Shown here: one piece after another, positions 1 through 9,197 of the stretch
Layout: each line of letters starts with the position of its first letter
Numbering within the stretch: the stretch's first letter is position 1
Source: a virus
Strand: one strand, 5' to 3'
Length of the DNA: 30,229 nucleotides
IMG/VR virus record: IMGVR_UViG_3300013093_000187
Location: 1-30,229 of that record
Notes under the pieces: generated by a model
Told to the model about the DNA's origin: nothing
Seen by the model: only the letters and a program-made list of their open reading frames with translations
Database searches by the model: none
Translations under genes and position numbers: made by a program

Positions 1-140
1 AAGTGTGGGTTATACTGGATCACAGGGCATACAGGGATATACTGGATCAGCTGGATATAATGGAAGTCATGGATATAATGGATCAGCCGGCTATTGGGGA
101 AGTGTGGGTTATACTGGATCACAGGGCATACAGGGATATA
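1..140 (+). repeat. 41-bp perfect direct repeat in the collagen shaft
   Basis: Bases 1-41 recur exactly at 100-140 (both begin AAGTGTGGGTTATACTGG). The repeat encodes SVGYTGSQGIQGY and lies in frame, so recombination between copies would shorten the shaft by 99 bp without a frameshift. Confidence 0.85.
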
Positions 141-3100
141 GTGGCAGTGCTGGCTACAATGGGTCATTAGGGTTTACTGGCAGTGTGGGATTTACAGGTA
201 GTCAAGGAACTGCTGGCTACAACGGTTCAGTTGGCTACACAGGATCAGCTGGTTATAATGGCAGTGTTGGATATAGTGGTAGTGTTGGATATAGTGGTAG
301 TGTTGGCTACACAGGTAGTGTTGGATATAGCGGTAGTGTTGGATATAGCGGTAGTGTTGGCTACACAGGTAGTGTTGGTCCGCAAGGACCCTTGGGGTTT
401 ACTGGATATACTGGTAGCGCTGGTTATACTGGCAGTCAAGGTTATACAGGTTCATTCAGTGGATCGACACCTACTTTATCTGTAACTAGTGCTACAGCAT
501 CAACTTCAACCACAACAGGTGCCCTAATAGTCACTGGCGGTGTTGGTATTGGTGGGTATGTAAATGCACAATCAGTAGTTGCCTATGGCTGGACAAATAC
601 CAATGTATATACTGTATCATTATCACCAGTTAGTAATGGTGCTCAAGTATGGTTTGGAACTACGGTTAGTCCGGCATCATATATGATAATTGGTGCTTAT
701 GGTGGCGTCAATCATATTGAAAACGTTAACAGAAATTTCCAGATTGACTTTGGCAGCGGTTATGGCAGTAATGCCGTAAACGTAAATGCTACTACTGGAG
801 TTGTTACCGTAGGAAATACAGTAAATTCAACATCAACCACAACAGGTGCTCTAATAGTAACAGGTGGTGTGGGTATTGGTGGATCATTGTATGTTGGAAG
901 TACATCAACAATATACGGACTTGGTGGCTCTGGCACCACCAAAGGACCGTTACAATTGGACATGACTTCTTCTGGTACCTATGCCAGTGTTACATTCCTA
1001 CAAAATGGCACTTTTAAAGGTGGTATTGGCTCAGATAATAACGGTAATTTGTATTTGTACGCTGGATCTGGTGCCTCTGGTCTTGTAGAGTTTGATGCCT
1101 CCTCATTCTCTTTTAATAAGAGTAGTTTTTATTTTATTGACAGCGCAGTAACTAGATGGTTATCTTATAATAACGCAACTACACCTACTACTGGTACATT
1201 GAATATAGGTCCTAAAAATTCAATAACAACATCAACCAGTACTGGGGCTTTGACTGTGCAAGGTGGTGTGGGTATTGGTGGTGGATTATTTGTTGGTGGC
1301 ACAATTACAAGCACCAACACTATTATTACTGGAGCAACATCATCAACTTCAACTACCACAGGGGCATTGGTTGTTACGGGTGGTGTAGGCATTGGCGGTA
1401 ATTTAAATGTTGGCGGTAATATTGTTTCAACAGGAACAACTTATCATATTGGTAACGTTGGCATCAATACTCCCCCGAGCAATTATATACTTGATATACT
1501 AGATACGAGTGCCCTTGGTGTTGGTATGCGTGTCATTGGGGGCAATACTGGTGGACCAATGGCATCATTTACTCGCTATGGCACTGCCAGCACTGTTCAG
1601 ATTGCAGCAAGCAATAGTGATGCCGCAGTAACATTCCAGCATGGTAGCAGCAATTACATGAGTATTGGTACTGATGGTAGCTATTTTCGATTGGCCAATT
1701 ACAGTAGTATTGGCAGTGGTAGTGATTTGTTTCTTGTTAATCAGAGTAATGGTAATGTTGTTATAACCAGCACAACAACTAGCACCAGTACTAACACTGG
1801 TGCGCTAACCGTTACCGGCGGTGTGGGTATTGGTGGTGGATTGAATGTAGGAGGCACAATAACTGCTACAAACATTACAAACTCTAGTCTAACCGCCAAT
1901 GATATTGTTTATGCTGGCACAGGTGGGCTATTAACAGGTGCCAGCACTTTTGTTTATAGTGGCGGTAATGTTGGTATTGGTACAAGTAGTCCTACACAAT
2001 TATTGCAAGTGAATGGTGCTTATGGGTCAAATTCAAGTGCACCTGCAACTAGCGGAACGACTCAAAAAGGAATTTTGCGTTTAACGCCGAATTCTGGAAC
2101 ATATGGCGAAACTCTTGATTTTGGTATGAATATTGGCCCAAGTTATGCTTGGATACAAGCAACAAATAATGGCAATTTGTCAACAAACTATTCATTGACG
2201 TTAAATCCAAATGGTGGTAACGTTGGTATTGGTTCGTCAGCGGGTAACACCAATGGATTATTACAAGTTAATGGAAGTATTGGTCTAGCACCAAACAGTC
2301 AAATTCGTCAATGGACTAATAGTGATGGCGGAACATTACAATTTTTTGGAACGCAGTTTGTAGCCGCAGCTGGTAATAGTGGCAGTTATGGTTATTCCGG
2401 AAATGGATTAATAGCGTCTGTTAGTGCCGCCGCCAGTCAAATATTATTAGATGTCGGTGGTCAACTCACTGGCACTAGTCATAGACTACAAGTGGTCAAT
2501 GACGGATCTGGTATTACTGGGTATATGTATTATGGACAACAAGGCGGCTCAACTGCTACACTATATGCCAGTGTGGCCACTAACCGTGTAGGCATCGGTA
2601 CTAGTAACCTTGTTTCACCATTAAATGTATATGCTACTCAAGCATTGGGTAGTACTGCTAGCAACTATACTCCAGTATTGTCAACTCAAGCAAGTGGTGG
2701 TACTGGTAACAATGTGTACTTTCAAGAATGGCGTACTAGAGCCAGTGCAGGCAGTGATTGGACAACTCAAAAAATCACTCATGGGGTTTGGGTTGATGCT
2801 TCGTTCACTACTCCTGCTACCAGTAGAACTTGGCACGAAAGATATCCTAACGCAGGCACGCAGGCCTGGGGTGATGGCGCATCTACCTTTATGTTCCTTA
2901 ATAGCAGTGGGAATTTGGGTATTGGTACAACAAACCCGGATTTATACAGTTTTGGCGGACAAATATTAGCAGTAAACAATACTTCGAGTTATACAAATTT
3001 GGTATTGGGTTATACTGGATCTAGTAATAATAGTGGTATAGCATTTGGTAATCAGACATCAAGGAATGCACAAATCACCGCCGGCGTTTCTGGAAGTACT

Positions 3101-3979
3101 CCGTACTGGTTTGTTGCTGTAAATCCATCCACTAGTGGAAATAGTGTAAACCAAATATTAACTGTTACAGGAAGTGGTGTTGGTATTGGAACAGCAAGTC
3201 CTAGTTATACATTGGATGTTGCAGGGTCAGCTAGAGCAACGACCTGGTACACTCCGGTTCAGCCTGGATATACAGGGTTATATCCTATGGTAACCACTGG
3301 CATTGTATATGGATATGATTCTTTTTATCCATATGATGCTGGATCGCAACAATATACATATAGAGTTGGGTCAGGATATAGTCCTACAGGATTTACTTTT
3401 GCAGTATCGAATGCCCAAGCATATGGTCAAAATCCTACCACTGCTACTTATACCACAGTGTTGACAATGGCCACCGGCGGCAATGTATTCATTAATGGTA
3501 CATCTAATTTAACCACAGGTGGAGCACAACTTAGTATCAATCAAAGTTCATCATTTAGTTCAGCCTTAGATCTAAATGTACAAACTTCCAGTTACTATTT
3601 GACTAGATATTTAAATAGTGGTTCTGTCGTTGGTTCTGTTACAATCAGCGGAAGTAATACTGTTTACAATACAGGGTCTGATCGTAGATTGAAATCTAAT
3701 ATTGCTTCAATTACTACAGAACAAAGTGGTCCTATAATTGATGCTCTACAGCCTAGATCATTTATTTGGAATTCAGACGGCACAGCGGATATTGGTTTCA
3801 TTGCTGACGAGCTTCAACAAGTCATTCCAAAATCTGTCACCGGCCAACCTAATCAAGTCGATGAAAATGGTGACCCTGTATACCAACAAATTTCCGCTTC
3901 CACTCCAGAAATGATTGCTTATTTGGTAGCAGAAGTTCAATCACTTAGAGCAAGGTTAAAAGCCGCAGGTATTGCGTAA
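2..3979 (+). CDS. Collagen-like tail fibre with C-terminal S74 intramolecular chaperone (5' end outside window)
   Basis: The frame is open at the left edge, so the protein starts upstream; about 1325 residues are seen. The first ~150 are uninterrupted Gly-X-Y triplets (GYT GSQ GIQ GYT GSA type), i.e. a collagen-like triple-helical shaft. Next come five copies of a module with core TGALxVxGGVGIGG (near bases 533, 860, 1260, 1377 and 1813) and several GNVGIGT-type turns, as seen in trimeric beta-rich fibres. The last ~100 residues are a peptidase S74/endosialidase chaperone: GSDRRLKSNI carries the Ser-Lys pair five residues apart (about residues 1226 and 1231), followed by IGFIADELQQ and a closing coiled coil (PEMIAYLVAEVQSL). 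In this family the domain helps trimerise the fibre and then cuts itself off. Likely a long tail or side fibre; receptor unknown. Confidence 0.9.
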   Translation, partial: SVGYTGSQGIQGYTGSAGYNGSHGYNGSAGYWGSVGYTGSQGIQGYSGSAGYNGSLGFTGSVGFTGSQGTAGYNGSVGYTGSAGYNGSVGYSGSVGYSGSVGYTGSVGYSGSVGYSGSVGYTGSVGPQGPLGFTGYTGSAGYTGSQGYTGSFSGSTPTLSVTSATASTSTTTGALIVTGGVGIGGYVNAQSVVAYGWTNTNVYTVSLSPVSNGAQVWFGTTVSPASYMIIGAYGGVNHIENVNRNFQIDFGSGYGSNAVNVNATTGVVTVGNTVNSTSTTTGALIVTGGVGIGGSLYVGSTSTIYGLGGSGTTKGPLQLDMTSSGTYASVTFLQNGTFKGGIGSDNNGNLYLYAGSGASGLVEFDASSFSFNKSSFYFIDSAVTRWLSYNNATTPTTGTLNIGPKNSITTSTSTGALTVQGGVGIGGGLFVGGTITSTNTIITGATSSTSTTTGALVVTGGVGIGGNLNVGGNIVSTGTTYHIGNVGINTPPSNYILDILDTSALGVGMRVIGGNTGGPMASFTRYGTASTVQIAASNSDAAVTFQHGSSNYMSIGTDGSYFRLANYSSIGSGSDLFLVNQSNGNVVITSTTTSTSTNTGALTVTGGVGIGGGLNVGGTITATNITNSSLTANDIVYAGTGGLLTGASTFVYSGGNVGIGTSSPTQLLQVNGAYGSNSSAPATSGTTQKGILRLTPNSGTYGETLDFGMNIGPSYAWIQATNNGNLSTNYSLTLNPNGGNVGIGSSAGNTNGLLQVNGSIGLAPNSQIRQWTNSDGGTLQFFGTQFVAAAGNSGSYGYSGNGLIASVSAAASQILLDVGGQLTGTSHRLQVVNDGSGITGYMYYGQQGGSTATLYASVATNRVGIGTSNLVSPLNVYATQALGSTASNYTPVLSTQASGGTGNNVYFQEWRTRASAGSDWTTQKITHGVWVDASFTTPATSRTWHERYPNAGTQAWGDGASTFMFLNSSGNLGIGTTNPDLYSFGGQILAVNNTSSYTNLVLGYTGSSNNSGIAFGNQTSRNAQITAGVSGSTPYWFVAVNPSTSGNSVNQILTVTGSGVGIGTASPSYTLDVAGSARATTWYTPVQPGYTGLYPMVTTGIVYGYDSFYPYDAGSQQYTYRVGSGYSPTGFTFAVSNAQAYGQNPTTATYTTVLTMATGGNVFINGTSNLTTGGAQLSINQSSSFSSALDLNVQTSSYYLTRYLNSGSVVGSVTISGSNTVYNTGSDRRLKSNIASITTEQSGPIIDALQPRSFIWNSDGTADIGFIADELQQVIPKSVTGQPNQVDENGDPVYQQISASTPEMIAYLVAEVQSLRARLKAAGIA
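260..379 (+). repeat. 18-bp tandem repeat encoding GSVGYS/GSVGYT
   Basis: Units of 18 bp starting GGYAGTGTTGG run in register at 260, 278, 296, 314, 332 and 350, with a partial unit at 368. They form two 54-bp higher-order copies (260-313 and 314-367), each two GGATATAG units followed by one GGCTACACA unit, differing at only a few bases. Each unit encodes two Gly-X-Y triplets, so gain or loss of units keeps the frame and the triple helix. Confidence 0.9.
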
Positions 3980-3990
3980 TACCAAAAACC

Positions 3991-4018
3991 TTGATCTGTC
4001 CCGCAGTTAGTGTATAAT
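3991..4018 (+). promoter_or_regulatory. Sigma70-type promoter for the glycan enzyme
   Basis: TTGATC (3991-3996), a 16-bp spacer and a perfect TATAAT (4013-4018). The -10 ends only 7 bases before the ATG at 4026, so the transcript would be nearly leaderless. The sequence TATAATTAAC recurs in the same position before the nuclease gene at 16228. Confidence 0.65.
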
Positions 4019-4025
4019 TAACTGT

Positions 4026-7000
4026 ATGAAACTCGCAATCATCGATATAATTGGTATTCCTTATGACGGTACAACCGTTTTCAAACAAGGCCTAGGGGGT
4101 AGCGAAAGTGCTGTTACCCTAATGGGCAAAGAACTAGCAGATTTGGGATTTGAAGTTACAGTATTCAATAACTGTATTGATCATGCCCAACCTGGAGTTT
4201 ACGATGGCGTAACTTATCGCCACTTAAATGATCTAGCACAAGATCACTACTTTGACATTGTCATCAGCAGTAGAACAGTCATTCCATTTACTCAACCAGA
4301 ACGATATGAAGAACTGAGAGACTATCGTGCCATGCCATTCCAAAGCATGAACTTGTATGATCGTATTCTCAGCAAGGCCAAGATGCGTATCCTTTGGATG
4401 CATGACACATTTTGTTTGGGCGATAACCTAATTGAAGATCTCGCAGTAAGTGACCGTATCACTGATATTTTTACGTTGAGCGATTGGCATACTACCTATG
4501 TGCTCAACTGTGATCACGGAAAAAAACGTAACTTTGAAGTACTCAAGCGTAAAGTATTCATCACACGCAATGGTGCCTATAATTATATTCCCGAAGTGGA
4601 TATTGCTGCCAAGGACCGTAACTTATTTGTCTACAATGCGTCAGTGACCAAGGGAATGATTCCGCTGGTTAAACTAATTTGGCCACATGTCAAACGACAC
4701 ATTCCCGAAGCGCAATTAAAAATTATTGGTGGCTACTACAAGTTTAATTCAGCAGATGCTCCTGACCAACAGGAAACAGATTGGCGTGAAATGGCATTTG
4801 ACCCTGCTAATGCTGAAAAGGGTATTGAGTTCACTGGTATAATTCCACAACGAGAAATTGCCAGTATACTTGCCCAAGCTAATTTTATGATTTATCCATG
4901 TGCCTTCCCGGAGACATATGGTATCAGTACATTGGAAAGTTTGCTATACAACACGCCCAGCGTTACTTGCCGATTTGGTGGGCTAGAAGAAATTGCTATC
5001 GAGAAAGCCTGCTACTTGATTGACTATGCGGTTGAACCCAACGGATTGTTCCCACATATTAACACTCCACAGCAAGTAGAGCAGTTTGTTAAGACTATGG
5101 TAGAAGCATATCGTAATCCATATCTACATCAACAAAAACAATACTACTGTAATATCATTAAGGACATTGCTGGATGGGATAGTGTGGCTCGTCAATGGCG
5201 TCAACAGATGTTCCGTAAGTGCGGCGAATATCTAAGCCGTGAAGATTATAGAGAAGTTACCAAGATTAATCATCGTCTACACAAAATCTACAATAGACGT
5301 TTCCACAATGTTGTTGAATTGGAGGATTACAAGCCTAGCACTGAACAAGAGATCATTGTTATCAGTACATTCTACAATGCTGAAGAATACATTGGACGCT
5401 GTATCCAAAGTGTGGCACAACAAGACTATGAAAATTATCACCATATCCTAATTGATGATTGTAGTACTGATAATGGATTTGATCGTGCTGTGGAAGCAGT
5501 CTACGCATTGCCCAAGGAAGTGTTCAAACATTTCAGCGTTATTCGAAACGATGTAAACAAGGGAGCACCACGTAATCAAGTTGAAGCCATTCGTAGAATT
5601 ACCAATCCCAATGCCATTGTTATGATACTGGATGGTGATGATAGCCTAGTCAATGATAATAGTATTTTTAATTACTATAATAATATCTATGATGGATCTA
5701 CAGAATTCACCTATGGATCATGCTGGAGCATGGTTGACAATATTCCTTTGATCAGTCAACCTTATCCTGAACATATTAAAAAGAGCAAGGCCTATCGCAA
5801 GCACAAGTTCAATTGGAACATGCCCTATACGCATCTGAGAACATTTAAACGATATTTGATAAATGGCATACCAGATCGCATGTTTACTGACAGCAATGGT
5901 CAATGGTACAAGGCCGGCGGAGATGGCGCACTATTCTATGCCGCAATTGAACAAGCAAGGCCTGAAAAGGTCAAGTGCCTACAGGACATTGTATATAATT
6001 ACAACGACATTAGTCCGTTGAATGACTATAAGGTCAATGCGGATCTACAAACTCGTAATGCCAACGACATCCTGGCCAAGACCCGCATACAGAAATACAG
6101 TATCATTGTTCCTACTATGTGGAAAGTGGCTGATCAGTTTGTTAAATTTGTTGACATTCTTTGTGAACACGAAGCTGTGGGTGAAGTTATTATTATTAAC
6201 AATGACAATACCAAAACACCACCAGGGCTACAGCATCCTAAGATTCGCATGTATGACTTTGGTCGAAACATCTATGTAAATCCTGCTTGGAATTTTGGTG
6301 TTGAACAAAGTCGTTACAGCCATATCTGTGTACTCAATGATGATGTTGTGTTTGACACAGATGTGTTTTTACGCCTACAAGATTTAATGACTGAGGACGC
6401 AGGTTTATTTGGACTGTGTCCAGGTGTTGATGTGTTTGAACAACCGCCAGTGACTACCAAGACCATTGATATTTTGCCTTGGACGGGTCAACATACCTAT
6501 GGTTATGGCTGTTTATTCTTCTTTAACAAAGCAGTATGGACTCCAATTCCTCAAGGGTTAGATATTTACTTTGGCGATAATTATGCGTTTGATCTACAAT
6601 TGGCTCGAGGACGTACAAATTATATCATTGCTAACATGGACCATTACACACAGTTTGCGGCCACTACCAAGGATCAAACTATTACCAATGGTTTTTTAGA
6701 ACGCGAACGTCCAATCTATGAACAGGCCAAAATTGACATGTACAAGCCTGTGGAAACTCCTGTGGTACAGGTCAAACCCAACAAGGCCAATCCTAAACGT
6801 ATTCTAATTGGTATTCCCACTGCTAAGAATATTGAAACAGAAACATTTAAATCTATCTATGATTTGGAAATTCCTGATGGCTATATAGCAGAGTTCCAAT
6901 GTTTCTATGGATACAACATTGACCAAGTACGCAATCTAATAGCGCACTGGACTGTGGGTGGATTTGACTATTTGTTCAGCGTGGACAGTGATATTGCCTT

Positions 7001-8087
7001 TGAACGTGATACACTTAAAAAGTTGTTGGCACATGACAAGGACATGGTCAGTGGACTGTATATTCAACGCAAGCCAGACCGTCATGTGTTAGAAATTTAT
7101 GAACCTAATGCTCATGGTGGTGTAAGCAACATGCCCTATGAAAAATTAAAAGGTCGTAGCCTAGTTGAAATAGCTGGATGCGGATTTGGTTGTGTACTGG
7201 TTAAACGTGAAGTGTTTGCTGAAGTGGGCTATCCACAGTTTGAATACCACAGCGCAATTGATCACGCACATACAATCAGCGAAGACAACGATTTCTGTCG
7301 TAAGGCTCGTGATAAGGGATTTAAGATCTATGCCGATCCTAGTATCCAATGTCGACATATTGGCAGTTTCACATTCACTGTGGACAATAACATACAGGCA
7401 TTGCCCGATGAAGATCCTGTGACAGCAAGACTTCGTTATTTGGGTCAGCATAGATTGATGCCTAATACTCATGTGGATTATCTACGTAAAATCAGAGAAG
7501 AATATAACTTCGTGCCACAAGTAGTCTACGATATTGGCGCTTGCGTACTACACTGGACTGATGCGGCTCAAACAGTATGGCCTGAGCCCGAATACATTGC
7601 CTTTGAAGCCATGTCGGCTACAGAGTTTTTGTACAAAGAGCGTGACATGCGATATAATATTGGTTGTTTAACCAACGAAGATAATAAAGAATTGGAGTTC
7701 TATGAAAACGTAGAAAATCCAGGTGGCAATAGTTATTACAGAGAAAATAGTGAATTAAGCAGTGGTGCTGATATTTTGTACACAGAAGCTCATCGCCGAG
7801 TTTGTAGAGGAATGACTTTGGACACAGTGGTTAGAGAAAAACAATTCCCTCCAGCGGACTTCATTAAGATGGATGTACAAGGTGCTGAATTAGATGTATT
7901 GTTGGGTGCTGGTATTGCGTTACAGTCTGCCAAACACGTTATATTAGAACTACAGCAAGTAGAGTACAACAAAGGTGCGCCACTACGTGATACAATTATC
8001 CAATATATGGATCAATTAGGATTTGAATGTAAGGGCATATTCTGTGATAACGGTCCAGACGGGGATTATCATTTTGTGAGAAGGTAA
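4026..8087 (+). CDS. Multidomain glycosyltransferase (GT4, three GT2-like domains) with C-terminal FkbM methyltransferase
   Basis: 1353 residues containing five enzyme-like domains. Residues ~1-400: GT4-like, with the donor-site motif PETYGISTLES near 295. ~440-680: GT2 fold (VISTFYNAEEYIGRCIQSV, then LDGDD near 535 as the metal-binding DxD). ~690-900: second GT2-like domain (YSIIVPT, LNDDVVF near 770). ~920-1110: third GT2-like domain (RILIGIPT, VDSDIAF near 985). ~1160-1353: FkbM-type SAM methyltransferase (VVYDIGA near 1167, IKMDVQGAELDVLLG near 1281). Such enzymes build a short glycan and cap it by O-methylation. There is no signal peptide or membrane segment, so it should act in the cytoplasm. 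It directly follows the collagen-like fibre, so fibre glycosylation is one inferred target; host O-antigen change or virion sugars are alternatives. Domain types are secure, substrates unknown. Confidence 0.88.
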   Translation: MKLAIIDIIGIPYDGTTVFKQGLGGSESAVTLMGKELADLGFEVTVFNNCIDHAQPGVYDGVTYRHLNDLAQDHYFDIVISSRTVIPFTQPERYEELRDYRAMPFQSMNLYDRILSKAKMRILWMHDTFCLGDNLIEDLAVSDRITDIFTLSDWHTTYVLNCDHGKKRNFEVLKRKVFITRNGAYNYIPEVDIAAKDRNLFVYNASVTKGMIPLVKLIWPHVKRHIPEAQLKIIGGYYKFNSADAPDQQETDWREMAFDPANAEKGIEFTGIIPQREIASILAQANFMIYPCAFPETYGISTLESLLYNTPSVTCRFGGLEEIAIEKACYLIDYAVEPNGLFPHINTPQQVEQFVKTMVEAYRNPYLHQQKQYYCNIIKDIAGWDSVARQWRQQMFRKCGEYLSREDYREVTKINHRLHKIYNRRFHNVVELEDYKPSTEQEIIVISTFYNAEEYIGRCIQSVAQQDYENYHHILIDDCSTDNGFDRAVEAVYALPKEVFKHFSVIRNDVNKGAPRNQVEAIRRITNPNAIVMILDGDDSLVNDNSIFNYYNNIYDGSTEFTYGSCWSMVDNIPLISQPYPEHIKKSKAYRKHKFNWNMPYTHLRTFKRYLINGIPDRMFTDSNGQWYKAGGDGALFYAAIEQARPEKVKCLQDIVYNYNDISPLNDYKVNADLQTRNANDILAKTRIQKYSIIVPTMWKVADQFVKFVDILCEHEAVGEVIIINNDNTKTPPGLQHPKIRMYDFGRNIYVNPAWNFGVEQSRYSHICVLNDDVVFDTDVFLRLQDLMTEDAGLFGLCPGVDVFEQPPVTTKTIDILPWTGQHTYGYGCLFFFNKAVWTPIPQGLDIYFGDNYAFDLQLARGRTNYIIANMDHYTQFAATTKDQTITNGFLERERPIYEQAKIDMYKPVETPVVQVKPNKANPKRILIGIPTAKNIETETFKSIYDLEIPDGYIAEFQCFYGYNIDQVRNLIAHWTVGGFDYLFSVDSDIAFERDTLKKLLAHDKDMVSGLYIQRKPDRHVLEIYEPNAHGGVSNMPYEKLKGRSLVEIAGCGFGCVLVKREVFAEVGYPQFEYHSAIDHAHTISEDNDFCRKARDKGFKIYADPSIQCRHIGSFTFTVDNNIQALPDEDPVTARLRYLGQHRLMPNTHVDYLRKIREEYNFVPQVVYDIGACVLHWTDAAQTVWPEPEYIAFEAMSATEFLYKERDMRYNIGCLTNEDNKELEFYENVENPGGNSYYRENSELSSGADILYTEAHRRVCRGMTLDTVVREKQFPPADFIKMDVQGAELDVLLGAGIALQSAKHVILELQQVEYNKGAPLRDTIIQYMDQLGFECKGIFCDNGPDGDYHFVRR

Positions 8088-8093
8088 TAAATA
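8086..8093 (+). promoter_or_regulatory. Possible late promoter octamer AATAAATA
   Basis: A one-base variant of the T4 late motif TATAAATA, 29 bp before the endonuclease start and overlapping the stop codon of the preceding gene. Called by analogy with the other octamers in the window. Confidence 0.35.
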
Positions 8094-8120
8094 AAGTACC
8101 AACTTTATAAAGGTACTTTA
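8092..8120 (+). promoter_or_regulatory. Hairpin covering the ribosome-binding site of the endonuclease gene
   Basis: TAAAGTACC (8092-8100) and GGTACTTTA (8112-8120) pair perfectly over 9 bp around an 11-base loop. The only Shine-Dalgarno-like sequence for the ATG at 8123, AAAGG (8109-8113), lies partly in the 3' arm, so the fold should hinder initiation. It could also act as a weak terminator for the upstream gene, but no T tract follows. Confidence 0.5.
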
Positions 8121-8122
8121 AA

Positions 8123-8953
8123 ATGAAAAAACTATTACTTTCCCTGTTTGTAGCTCTAGTAGCATTAACAGGTACACAGGCATTTGCCTGGACTCAACGT
8201 GCTCCACAGGATCCACAAACATGTAAAGTGCATGCTCCCTATGGATTTCCACAAACAGCAGGTGTACAACCTATTTGCCGTCAAGCATATCTAGTAGGTT
8301 ATGATGCCGCTGCCAAACTTCCAAAATATGTAACTTATGAACTTCTTCCTCAAAACGCTCTTGGCTGTGTGGCTCGTACTAATGCTTTTGTTGCCGATCA
8401 GTCTGTTTCTGGTGGTGCTACACCTGCTGATTATGTTGGTACTGGGTACGATAAAGGACACATGTCACCGGATGGCGATTTATCTTGGGATACGCAAGTA
8501 GAGTTTGAAAGTTTCCTAATGACTAACATGAGTCCGCAAGCTGGTTCATTGAATCGTGGTATTTGGAAATTGTTAGAAACAAGTGTACGTGGTTGGGCAG
8601 TACAACGTAACCAAAGCTATACAGTTTATGTAGGCGGTGTATATGGTGCTGGCGATAAAACTATTGGTAAAGGTGTTGTGGTTCCACATGGTTTTTATAA
8701 GATTGTTATCAACAATCAAACTAAAGAAATTGCCGGTTGGGCATTCCCACATGTTGCTCCTTATCCAAATTTAGGCAATGACTTAACCAAATTCCGTTTG
8801 CCAATCCAACAGATTGAACAAACAGCTGGTGTACAGTTTGCTTTTCCACAAGGCGCAGTTGAACTTGCTCCCGGTAAAGAATGGCCAGTAGACTTCGGAG
8901 CGTTGACCAATGCCAAACGTCAAAAATGTGGCGCTAACGCATCAGCCGACTAA
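8123..8953 (+). CDS. Exported DNA/RNA non-specific endonuclease (NUC1/NucA family)
   Basis: 276 residues. A classic signal peptide (MKKLLLSLFVALVALTGTQAFA, split here after MKKLL only for reading; predicted cut after AFA near residue 22) sends it to the periplasm or outside. The beta-beta-alpha-metal active site is visible: DKGHM at 110-114 (general base H113; the family usually has DRGH), then TNMSPQ with N135, and LNRGIW with N144 as the expected Mg ligand. Four cysteines in the first half of the mature protein could form disulphides. Family members cut DNA and RNA without sequence preference. In a phage it may degrade extracellular or periplasmic nucleic acid, incoming rival DNA or lysate DNA. 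An RBS-covering hairpin (8092-8120) suggests restrained translation. Confidence 0.85.
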   Translation: MKKLLLSLFVALVALTGTQAFAWTQRAPQDPQTCKVHAPYGFPQTAGVQPICRQAYLVGYDAAAKLPKYVTYELLPQNALGCVARTNAFVADQSVSGGATPADYVGTGYDKGHMSPDGDLSWDTQVEFESFLMTNMSPQAGSLNRGIWKLLETSVRGWAVQRNQSYTVYVGGVYGAGDKTIGKGVVVPHGFYKIVINNQTKEIAGWAFPHVAPYPNLGNDLTKFRLPIQQIEQTAGVQFAFPQGAVELAPGKEWPVDFGALTNAKRQKCGANASAD

Positions 8954-8962
8954 TCCCAATGA

Positions 8963-9182
8963 CTATCCAGTCTATCCTGAAGACGATGGGTCGGATAGGC
9001 CTAGGAATCCTTACAGCCCTGTATGAAGGGCTGACAAGATTAGGATGCGGGCTAGCTGGTATCCCGTATCCGCATTAACCCCACCTTAGGGACCGTTGTC
9101 GTCACGGGGGCGAGCTTGCTTGCCCAGGCGTCCGCGCAATTGAACTTCCAGGCGTTACTTGGAGCCGGATAAAGTAACCGGC
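8963..9182 (+). ncRNA. Candidate structured non-coding RNA, GC-rich
   Basis: The gap between the endonuclease and the next gene has no credible gene, yet is far richer in G+C than its surroundings (101 of 180 bases for 9001-9180, against 20 of 60 for 9241-9300). It holds consecutive stems: CTATCC/GGATAG (8972-8977, 8993-8998), CAGCCCT/AGGGCTG (9014-9020, 9027-9033), GGATGCGGG/CCCGTATCC with one G-U (9043-9051, 9063-9071), CCGT/ACGG (9093-9107), GGGCGAG/CTTGCCC around CTTG (9108-9125) and GCCGG/CCGGC (9164-9168, 9178-9182). No stem is followed by a T tract, so they are not intrinsic terminators. I recognise no known RNA family. It could be a trans-acting RNA or the leader of the 9198 gene; strand is assumed from its neighbours. 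Confidence 0.5.
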
Positions 9183-9197
9183 ACTAATAAATACACT

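Noticed and set aside
260-379. Regularly spaced repeats that could suggest a CRISPR array
   Set aside because: Units are contiguous 18-bp repeats without unique spacers, and they encode Gly-X-Y triplets in frame.
7161-7472. Minus-strand reading frame of 103 codons inside the glycan enzyme gene
   Set aside because: No start signal, odd composition, and it lies wholly opposite a clear enzyme domain; the same applies to other antisense frames in the fibre and nrdA genes.
8944-9025. Frameshifted C-terminal extension of the endonuclease reading NPNDYPVYPEDDGSDRPR
   Set aside because: The 276-residue protein already has the complete nuclease domain. The extension lies in the GC-rich stem region, lacks a slippery site and stops soon.
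9046-9090. Tiny ORF MRASWYPVSALTPP
   Set aside because: No Shine-Dalgarno; it overlaps the 9-bp hairpin at 9043-9071, which explains the sequence better.
9186-9193. AATAAATA as late promoter for the gene at 9198
   Set aside because: It ends 4 bases before the ATG, so transcription would start inside or past the start codon.
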